This document shows positions 45,577 to 55,800 of a stretch of 64,000 nt of DNA, in pieces (the first letter of the stretch is position 1; each line of letters begins with the position of its first letter). The translations under genes and the position numbers were made by a program. The stretch comes from Corythucha ciliata (Eukaryota > Arthropoda > Insecta > Hemiptera > Tingidae): positions 66,282,926-66,346,925 of the forward strand of contig CM075942.1 of the NCBI GenBank assembly GCA_038030265.1. The letters run 5' to 3'. The notes beneath the pieces were generated by a model, which worked only from the letters and a program-made list of their open reading frames with translations, was not told where the DNA came from and searched no databases.

Positions 45577-46584
45577 AGGTGGAACAGGATAAGTGTGACA
45601 AAAAAATTTGGGTGAAAGTAGGCCTCATTTGTGACCGAAAACACCTTATGTACCATGGTCCGAAAATCAAAACCCTACGAGATATGATTTTTCTAACGTT
45701 TATTATGACTCACATCACTTTTCTTAACTAAATGCAAATAACTCAGTTTCCAGGAGACATTTTGCAACTTTTGACGACAGAATCGAAAAGAGCACACTTT
45801 TTTCTGTCAGGATTAGCCAATTTCGATCAAATTCAACCATTTTCTGTGGGCTCGAGAGCTGCTTAAAGTTTTGCAAATCGAGGATTTCTAATTTTCAAAA
45901 AAGTCAACCCCCACTTTTCTAGCACACCGACATCCCGTGGGTCGGAAAAACTTCCCCAATGTGTCCTTTTTTAAATTACTCGTGAACGTATTTTTAGTTG
46001 ATCAGTGATTTTTCGGCAGAAATGGCCATTTCTTAGAAAAAAGAATGGGTTTTCTCTTCAAAATCGCTTGTTCGACCTACAAAATTTGAACGAGCTTTGT
46101 GATTTTTGGTATGATTAACGTCATTAAAGCATCAAGCAAAGTTTTCTTTTGAACGGGGCGGACTGTGTACGCATGTCAAAGTCCGAAAAATGTCGCTCCC
46201 GTTGATCGTGATCGGGGGGGGGGGGGGAGTGTCGGATAGAGTGCATTTCTCTACTGCATATTTCGACGTTATTAGTTAATTTGCAGTTATTCAGCCAGAA
46301 ATTGGTATCAACAAGTAGAGTCGTTAAGTGCGCTGATTTCGTCGAATAAGGGTGAAATGCACCCTTGCCGACAGCCAGCTGCCGAAGTGACAGTTTTTGA
46401 TATTTGGGTAGGAGTGCGCATTCCGTCCGGTAAGAAGGAAAACTTTGGATAAAGCTTCAAAAAAATGTTAGAAAAATCATATCTCGTAGGATTTTTATTT
46501 TCGGACCATGGTTTAAATGGTGTTTTCGATGAGGCCTATTTTCACCCAATTTTTTTTTTGTCACACTTATCCTGTTCCACCCTA
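45577..46584. mobile_element. Element of about 1 kb with 115-bp terminal inverted repeats
   Basis: AGGTGGAACAGGATAAGTGT at the left mirrors ACACTTATCCTGTTCCACCC at the right. The arms continue with GGGTGAAA(G/A)TAGGCCTCAT, CCATGGTCCGAAAAT and CCTACGAGATATGATTTTTC. No transposase frame spans the centre. The largest inverted-repeat element in the window. Confidence 0.8.
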
Positions 46585-47227
46585 TAAAGTCATGAAAAAG
46601 ATAATCCTTAGATGACAGAAAACATTCGTTAATTTGTTATTTTTTATTGATATCGCCTATTGGCATTAGATACATCAACGTCAACATAATAAATTTAAAA
46701 AAATTAACAATGGGGAACTAGCACATTTTTCAAGCGTTGGTGTTTGTTGAAGAGGGCTCTTCCACAAGACGTATTGCTCACTTAAAACATTGAAATCAAT
46801 CAAGGCTTTTTTAAAAGCGTATTTGTAAAGATTTTGAGTGGGGATTTGATTACGTCAAAGGTCATTCAATGAAATGGATGGTGTGGGGAAGAGGGGGTAA
46901 GACTCATTTCCAGGGGGACAATTTTTCTTGTTAATTGTAAACAAAACATTTTAGAGTTATCTCAAATGCTTCACAAGTGACCATTGACGTAATTTCCCCT
47001 CGCACCATCCATCCCCTCGTAAAGAACTTTGAAATTTATTTTAAAAAATAACCACAAAGGCAACAATCGGACTGCAACTACGGTTGATATCCTTCTGTCT
47101 ATGGTCTAATTCACCGGTATACTTTTCTCCCAAATCGGGCACTCACGCAAGATCCCCTTTACGTAGTATAACTACATCGACTCGAAAAATTAATCAACAC
47201 TGTGAAAAGATTTCGACAAAATATATT

Positions 47228-47381
47228 AGGTCTGTTCCAGAAAGATGCTTAGAACATGTTCGGAGCAAAGTTGCTATGGGAACAGCCAATGAAATTTAAG
47301 TTGATTACATTTTATTGGTTGGTCCCATGGCAACTCTGCTCCGAACATGTTCCAAACACCTTGCTGCAACAGACCTATTCT
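47228..47381. mobile_element. MITE, AACATGTTCGGAGCA ends
   Basis: TAGGTCTGTTCCAG mirrors CTGCAACAGACCTA; TTAGAACATGTTCGGAGCA mirrors TGCTCCGAACATGTTCCAA. A 45-bp end fragment of the same family lies at 30099-30143. Confidence 0.75.
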
Positions 47382-47559
47382 TTCGATTTGATTTTAAAGT
47401 TCTGATCTTTAATTTGGATTTGAACCGTTTTTCTTTGTATTTTCGTAGTGGGCAGGTACGGATTTAGGATTGCGTGCTTCGCTCTATTAAAAATGGATTG
47501 ACAGCCATTCGCTGTCTAAAAATAACGATTCCCACAATAATCTGACTATACTTGCGCCA

Positions 47560-48190
47560 CAAAATGGCAAAACTGATGAATTCTTCATCAAAACTGACTT
47601 AGCCAAACTGGCAATTCCCACTCTAGAAATGACTTTACGAGCCCTATAAAAAAGGTTAACCTTACGGACTGGTCACACTGACTCTCCGCGACCTAAAAAT
47701 GGCTAGACTGATGGTTTGTGCCTTGAGAATGCTTCAACAGATTATCCCTGCACTTAGAATTGCAAAATCGACCATTCAAGTGCCAAAAATTGCCAAAGTG
47801 ACAATAGTCAGTCTATTTGTCACTCGCACCTCGCGGCTTGACTGACTGTTCGAGGCAAGAAAAGGCTGAACTGACTATTTATGCCCCAAAAGGGCCGATC
47901 AGACAGTTCGGGCTTTGAAAATGGCTAAACTGACTATTGGGGGGAGGATGGAAATAGCTTAACCAAATATTTACGCCATAAAATTGTCAACATCAGTGAC
48001 TGTATGTGCTCTAAAAATGGCTAAATTGACTACTATCTCCTTGAAAATGGCTAAGCTGACGATTCACGCCCTAAAAAAGTACTAAACTGGCTATTCACGT
48101 CCCAAAAATGGCAAACTAGCAATTCGCGCTCTAAAAATTGTTTAACTGTCCATTTGCGCCCTTCAGATGGTAAGTGACTTTAAACTCGCT
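47560..48190. repeat. Degenerate minisatellite, AAATGGCTAAACTGACTATT family
   Basis: About twenty imperfect units of around 30 bp resembling GCCCTAAAAATGGCTAAACT followed by GACTATTCGC. The ACTGACNATT core is shared with the 31.4-33.2 kb array, so the two may be related. Confidence 0.65.
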
Positions 48191-48639
48191 ATCGAGCGAT
48201 TTAACGATTTCCTCGTCACTTTCTGAGCTAACATGAGACCGCGGGGTCTCGAGCCCCCTGAGCCCATGGCCGGATTAAGGCTATGCGGCATCCCAGGGTA
48301 GATGTTTCATACGGGGCCTCCGTCTACTCTAACTAACTAACTAAGAGCACCGACGCATCGACGCTTTCTGAGCTAAGACACCTCAGTCCTCGGTCTTTAA
48401 GCTCTTATTGCTAAGTTACCAAAATGAACTACACTTTTTCGCAATTTTTAGATGCGAATAATAGTATTTTTTTAAAACTTTTATCCGCTGTCTCAAACCG
48501 GGTGCCAAGTCTCTTTTTCTCGTTCTTAATACAGCCACAAATTAGTACATTTTTTCAACTTTAGCCGCGAATTTGAGAATTTTCTCAATTTTAGCCGAGG
48601 CTCAGCGTATTTTCAGCAGTATTTTCCCTTCTATTGTTA

Positions 48640-49640
48640 GTTACAGTGGCAGAACTTGCAGTGGGACTTTTTTTTAAGTCTACGGGCAATGAACGTACGA
48701 CACGACATCGCTGCTGGCCTTGCAAACATTTTGTGGCAAGCCGACCTGGCATTGGACGGCGCCGTTTTGAAGCACCCTCTACTTGTATACGTGAGCCCAC
48801 GTAGCTCTGACGTCCAATAACGTCAACGTCACATTCGGGACCATTTTCCGAACTGCTGGAGACCATTGTCCTGCTTCAGAACCCTCAAGCCATGGTGGGA
48901 CTCGTAATCAAAGAAAGCCCTCAAAGACCACGCAGCAGCGCCGGGACTCAGGCACTACAGTTTGTTCCACTTACAGCCTTCCCCCGACTGTAGCCGGACA
49001 GCTCTGCGGCCTTCATTCGCGACGCCACAAAATGCGACTCCCCCCCCCCCCAATCTGACTTCGTGCGGAGAGCAAGGCGACGAGTCGGCAACCCACGTAC
49101 TCCTCCAACTGTCGCCTGCACGATGACGATAACGATGTGGGAGATGACATCGACACGTCCACTGGCATATTAGCCACCAGTTTCACCATGACATACCATC
49201 ACCCACGACGGCACTCGGTGGCTTGTACGCTTCGCTCAGGCCTGGGTCAACCGTGGAAAATATCTGGAATCCTGGCGGACGCGGACCCCCTGTTCCCGAT
49301 CGAACAGTGCGAGTCTCCTTAATTGAGGCTCATTATACGAAGGGGTCTTATTTCTTCCCCATATTCATCCCCCGACGGAGCGATCATCCGTCTAGTTCTG
49401 CCACAACGGCGCGGTGAGAAGAATAATCGCTCCGTGGCCGCCCATTTGCTGATTTGCACCTCTTTAAAAAGCCCATCTCATGGGATCCTCGCTGAGTGTT
49501 GTCAGCATGGGGCCCAATGAGGGGGGTGATCGATACGATAGCCCCGTCCTTCATGAGTCGGTCACCAACACGTCCTACGGCGGTTGTCGCCTTCCCAAGT
49601 TCCCACAATGGGAAAGGGCCCCAACCCATTAGCCCGAGAG
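48640..49640 (+). pseudogene. Decayed non-LTR retrotransposon 3' coding remnant
   Basis: This 1-kb stretch is GC-richer than its flanks. Plus-strand frames give GQLCGLHSRRHKMRLPPPP and, after a frame change in a poly-C run, TSCGEQGDESATHVLLQ. That order resembles the C-terminal zinc-knuckle region of jockey/R1-type reverse transcriptases (R-x-G-H...C-x-C-G-x-x-E-x-x-x-H-x-L-L-x-C-P). Several stops and frameshifts are present. No catalytic motif was found. Confidence 0.35.
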
Positions 49641-49856
49641 GCAAGACACTAACCCGGCTGTAGCTTTTCGTTGTTGGAGCTTTTGTAATTCTAACTTATT
49701 TGGTCTTAGCTTATATGTCGTTAGAAAGTTTTCTTCTCCGACAAAGGAGAGCTGCTTAGCGCCGTCTATCATTTCTTGTATTTAAATACCTTTTTATAAA
49801 TTTCGATTTCCAATAGTCAATATTGCTATTTTGTTTTAGGTCGCACGAAGTGAAAA

Positions 49857-52800
49857 ATGAGCCGGAAAATCACGTTTGTGCCGAGATTTAAGGTAAGTTT
49901 CCAGCTAACTCACTTTGTTTTGCCATTACTACTATAACGAAGCTTGATTTCTTTCGAAATAAATCGAGGCACTCGAAATTCACTACCTACAAGTTTTGAA
50001 GAATAATATTTTTGTAGGTTTCGCATCCCATTAAAATTATAGTGATATGGGGGGGGGAAGGGGTTTGCTTCAAGGTTATTGAAGCTTTCCTGTAGGCTGT
50101 AACTGTAATGATCAGAGTTTATTCTCTTTGCCTGGATAGTTTTTAGCGCTCCTTCTGTACGAAGTTGACACAGGAAATTGCATGCTTTTTGGTATCTTCT
50201 TTCCCCTCCCCCCAAAGGCGAAAAAACAGTGATAATTTTAATTTTTCCCTACTACAATTCAATTCCCATTATTACGGTTTGAATGAATCTGCATCGTTAT
50301 TATCGTGGCACAATGGCATTGCCTAATTTTGTGTCGGTCTGGATTTTTTTCTTTTTTTTTTTTTTACAACTTACTTCAAAGAATGACGTTTTGAAGGCAA
50401 CGCCAAACGAGCCTTATTGTTAGACAACGAGAAATGTATTTTAAAAGACTAGTCTTGTTATCTCTACAAGAATTAAAAATGAAGGAATGAAAATGATCAA
50501 TTAGGTGAGACTTAAAACAACGCTTTTTTTGGGGTCATTTGATTTATTCCTCTCTTCGTCCAAATTTTAGGCAGTAAAATTGTAATAATTCGGAGTCAAG
50601 GCCATGATTTTCTGGCGTTTTCTTGTGTTCTTACTTCGTGTGATTTATTCTTTAGGCTAAACTAGGTAATGCTCAATTGCTTGAAAGCCAAGATAAAAAA
50701 CAATGTTTTTTTCGACATTGTACTCACTCTTTGCGCTGAAGTGTTTGTCTATTGTATTCTTTCCGGGCCAACTAGAAAGTTCTAATTATTCCGAGCATAT
50801 AATTATGTAATGAAAAAAATGCCCTCGTGCTAAAAGCCCCGGGCGTCATTTCTGGGGACTGCACAACTCCAAAGAAAGTTCGTGGGAACGATAGAACAAA
50901 AAATGAGGCTTTTGAACTTGGCTGATCCCGGTCAGTTAAAACCAGTTAAATCCTTATAGGGGCGGGGGCACTGTTGTGACTTGATTTAACTTGCCAAGCT
51001 CGCCCCACGAAGGTCAACACCTAACCTTAAAGATGTCCACCAAACTTATTTTATTTGATGACCAAAACGTTAGTTATTCCCCTTTCTTTTTAAGTAATTC
51101 GTTTTGGCTTCCATTCTTGTTATTACATCGCTCCTATTTAGTCAAACATAATATAATTTTGTTCAGCCCAAACCATCTAATTACTATTTATTTTCCTCTC
51201 CAATGGTTCAAGTAGTTATATAAATTATGTCCTTTTAAATCTCAACAATACTACGATAAAAAAAAGGTGTGACATTAATCACACCAAAAGCTCGCGTGTT
51301 GCAGATGGCCAATTTCAGGGTGCAACCCACTCTTTTTAAAGGCTCGCTTTTACTTCGTTTACACGCAGCCAAAGTTTTGTCCGAGTGTTGTCTCCCGTTC
51401 GCGTGCAAATTCAAAAGGCACGGCGACGAGGTGCGGGTTTGAGCCCGGGGTTTGTGAACGACACAAGTTGTCTCGCGTAGATGGGTATGAGGAGGGTGTT
51501 CTATGGCCTTTCAGTGGAATTGACAGGTTTTCTCCCCACTCCACGGGCTTTTATCAAATCTCGATTTGAATGTTTTTGTTAGAGCGTCCAACAGAAACTT
51601 TTAGTAAATGTTACTACCCCGCGACCTTCATTTTTGTTAACTAGACTAGAAGGCAGGCATTTATCAGAATGGCAGCTCACCTTCACACTGAATGTGAATT
51701 TTGTTATTGTCGAGGTTCACCAAGTGCAAATTTGAAAACGTCTCCTTAGAAAATTCAACATCTTATTTATTTCTATTTTTCAAGAGAGGCATTGGTACAA
51801 TTTCGCTCTATTAGAAGAGGACACGTGGGACCTATTCAAAGAGGGTGTATAGTAAAAATCTCATCGTTAAACTCGGCCCCTTAAACTGAAGATTCAATTG
51901 AAATGGACTGCTAAGTGTCTAACGTAAGTCCCATCAAACGATTATTCACGACACTAAAGACAGAATTTCCGTGCGGGTACTCGAGGAACTGGGCTAGAAA
52001 ATCGTCAATTTTATCCTCAGACATTTTTGTTGAATTATTTGGCACATTTTGCCTATTTTAACAATAATCCTGTTACAAGCCAAAAGCTGAACTTGAAATG
52101 TCGAAAAAAAAGACCGTTCTCCCTTCTCCCTCTCCGTTCTCCCTTGTATCCGAAGATACCAGGGATAAAACTGGAAAAATGTGATTATTAGCTGTAGGAA
52201 CAGGGGTCTAGTTTGGAGGAAAATTATTACGAATAATCGCTCAGTCGTTTATTGCATGGGGAGGGGGGGATAGTAAAAGCTAGAGGAGACGGAGGTGAGT
52301 GATTCATCAAGCAACAAGAAAATGTAGGAAAAAATAGGATCTGATGGTCAACGCATTTCAGTTTTAATAAGTAAGTAAAAATAAGTATGTAAGATATAAG
52401 ACAAGTGATATTGATGGACCGGGGACGTTTTTATGCATGTGATCCTGGCGGAACGCATATCACGAAACATTATGAAAATGGTGTCATTCGTTTGTTTAAC
52501 CTAAATTGCCTCCAACGCGCAGCGGCACACATGCCCCCCATCGTTTCTTTTGCTACATGGTTCAGACACAACATCATTTCTTTGCAGGGCTAAACAAACG
52601 TTGTTGTGTCTGGATATGTAGCGAAACAAACGATTGGCGTCATGTGTGCCGTTGCGTGAAGTTTTTGAAAAAATTGTATATTGCAGGGCTAAACAAACGT
52701 AAACAAACGAATGACGCTATTTTCGTGGTGTGTGTTCCGCCAGGTTTTGCACGTAAAAATACTTCGTTAGTGTGCTGACCGCTACTTCGTTAGTATCATT

Positions 52801-55800
52801 TACAAATATAGGTGTGTACTACCCTACCCTTACTCTATGAGTTTTTTTTTTTTTAAATGAGACGGAAAATACCTATAGGAACATTTTTAAATTCCTACAG
52901 GTGCTACCTGGGTACTTTCTAATTGTCATATCCTGTAACAGTACCTTTAGGTACTTGAAAAACTGGAAGTACCGGTAACGTATACCTATAGGTACAAATT
53001 TGAAACTCCGGTTCCATCACTGATCGTGGCTGCCTAGCCCGGGGTCCGACCCCACTGAAAACTGTTGCAAACTCGCGGTTATTTAGCATTTTATTCGAAA
53101 TTAAGCGACCCGTAACTGGAAATTTCCAGTTCCACCCTTGTTCCAGCTACGCCCTTGCCAACTGAACTGTAGTGTTGTAGATATCTCGCGAGAAAGAGCA
53201 ACTTGGACTTTCACGGACGTTCAAGTTTTACGTGATGGTAGGCTTTAAACCCCCCCCCCCCCGATTCTATTGCCCATTCGCCTAATTTTCGAATGAGGGT
53301 CGTCAAAATATCGAGTTAATGGGATTTTTTCTCTTTTATTGATGGAGCAAACGAGAAAACTGTAGATGCTCACGAAAAAACTGTATATGTATAGACCAAC
53401 ACACAGTGAAGAATAAGAAGAAGAAGAAGAAGAAGAAAAAAAAAAAGCTGTAGACGTACAGTAAAAACTGTAGATCTGGCATCATCCCTGCCTCTCATCC
53501 GCCCCACAGGTTCTTGTGGGAGCGAGGGGGTTCCGGCTTGTTTTTACACGAGGGCGCAAGATCTGTCGCCCGTTGGCGTATAATTGTCTGATTTTCTTGC
53601 GACTCCTCAGGAGCGGCCAAATCGAGTTCCGTGGCCCTTTTCCTACGAGGAATCCCCCCTGACAGTAGGTAGGAAGGGAGGCGTGGAGGCTACCAAGAAG
53701 CCGGCTTCTTCCCGAATGGTCCCGTTGCCTCGAATTTTGTTTTCCAGCTCTGGTGAGAGAGCCCCCCCCCCTTTTTTTTTAAAAAAAAAGAACTGTTCGG
53801 GCCTTTGGGGTCTTGAATTTGGTGTACACTGTACAGGCGGGAATAACTCATCTCTTGCAGAATTTTCGAAAGCGAATGGGCAGAAGGGTGTTACTGTCCC
53901 TGACAGTCAGCGTCGTGTATTCATTTTCAAGAAGAAAGTACGCACATGGGACAGTTTAAGCCACATTTATGGGTTCAGGTGAAAATTTCACAAGTTAATG
54001 GCATTTATTCTATTGCACTAATGGGTTTCCTGCAATGTTTCATACTTTTTTGGTGTTTATTCGGGGTTTTTAGTGCATATTTCGGGTTTTTTAAAGTGCA
54101 TATTATAGGGCATATTTAAGGGATTTTTACTGCATATAAATCGGCTCTAGTCTATTCATATGATATCCAAATCCATAACATTGGTTTTTGAGTGAACCGA
54201 CCCGAAAAATTGATTTTTACACACCCAAACCCGCGAAATTGGTTTTTCGAGTGCGCAAACTATACAAGTTTTTTCAAGATCCACATCCAAACCTGCGAAA
54301 TTGGTTGTATTCAGAGCCAAGCCCACCGAGAAGAGAGATTTCCAGAGCTTTTGCAAAATTTGGTTTTTGAACGACTCAACACCTCAAATTTGTTCCAACA
54401 TCGTTGACCCTCTGCATATAATTTTCACCAAGACCTAATTTCACCCCTTACGCCCTTACCTACCTGAATGAGGCTGACCCAGATTGACTCCAGGGGGGTT
54501 TTCATAGTAAAGTGGAACACATGTGAGACGAGATGAAATTGACATTAACAGCTAAAATTTACGCACATATGGCTGTGAAATTCACTCTCATTATTTTCAC
54601 AAATTGGAGTGAATTTCACAACCGCATGTGTGCGTACATTTTAGCTGTTGATGTTAATCTCATCTCGTCTCACACGTGTTTTACTTTTCTATGACAGCCC
54701 CCCAGATCAGACCAGATTGACAGGTGTGTACGACCCATAGTGAGCTTCACTGATGTATAACTTTTTATTATGTAAACTAATAGCGGTTTTTTTCTTATAA
54801 ATGAGCTATTAAACCATCACCTCAACCAAAGTTGCATAGATATACAACTTTGACCTCAACCGTCAACACCCCCCCCCCCCTAAAAGCTGCCTGGCGGCGA
54901 ATTACTTTGACTCTCGTTTATCACGGTTCGCGGTTGTAATCGTTAGAGCTCTCCTCGGCCGTCGTTTCTTATTTCAACCCCCATCGAAGTCGTGCTGTGT
55001 TAGGGTTGACGCTCTATACGCAAGGCCTCACTTTTAGCTTCGCCGTGGCCTGCCCAGCCCCTTTTCACCGTCTCTCCGCAGGAAACCCGCCCTTATATTT
55101 AGTCCAGTCGAAAGGATACCGAATCAAAACCGCCTGCCCGCCCATCCCTCCTCATTAAATTCGTTGTTTGGTTGCAGTTATGCATTATTTTATTGAAATT
55201 TTTGTTAATTTTTCTAATTGTTTATTAATTTTCGTAAACAATTTTAACCAGTTCTTCCATGGAGACTGTACGGGACCATTTATTTGAAAATCACTTTTAA
55301 AATTTTTCTTTGCTCTGTTGGCCTACATTTTATCGGCGTTAATCAACATCTCATGGCTTCCGTAAGCTCCTGATTTACTATTTATGGCATTCCAATCACC
55401 ACGTCAGGGAATGCATTCGTAACTATTTCCTTTCTTGCACTTACACCACGCTAGACCTTTAACTCTCTCCTCGCATGTTTATTCACAATTCGCTTAACCT
55501 GTGTGCTTGTCGTTGAACTACTCTCTAATGTGCTCTAGAGCTTCCTTTATAAGTGCATTGAGAGTCAAAAACTCGGGAGAGAAGAATGAAAACGCGGAAA
55601 TCATAGCCACTAGGGGGGTCGAACTGGGTTGCTATTTTATGCACTTTTTTTAAGACTAAAAAATCATTGTAAGCAGTCATGCCGGTGTGCGTATATAGTT
55701 GTTATTTAAACAGTTATTAGACGAGGTTTATGGTTTTACTTTGTGAGTTTTCAGGATTATTAAATTTGGCCTGTTTTTAGTTTTGAAAATTTGTTTTGAG

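Larger units (their letters stand above)
42747..49839. other. Intergenic repeats, no supported gene
   Basis: It contains poly-C/G and poly-T tracts (44.0, 44.39, 44.77 and 46.21 kb), MITEs at 44.6 and 47.2 kb, a 1-kb element at 45.58-46.58 kb, degenerate minisatellites at 47.56-48.61 kb and a decayed LINE-like stretch at 48.6-49.6 kb. Confidence 0.5.
49893..53610 (+). other. Intron 1 of the 49.9-58 kb candidate gene
   Basis: AT-rich sequence with poly-T runs, a possible leucine-rich-repeat-like exon on the minus strand near 51.7 kb (see findings), a palindromic element at 52444-52744, a poly-C run at 53.25 kb and a GAA microsatellite at 53.41 kb. Confidence 0.45.

Noticed and set aside
53665..53752. 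Earlier donor GTAGGT at 53664/53665 in candidate exon 2
   Set aside because: It would end the exon in phase 0, which does not match the next exon; the later GTGAGAG donor does.
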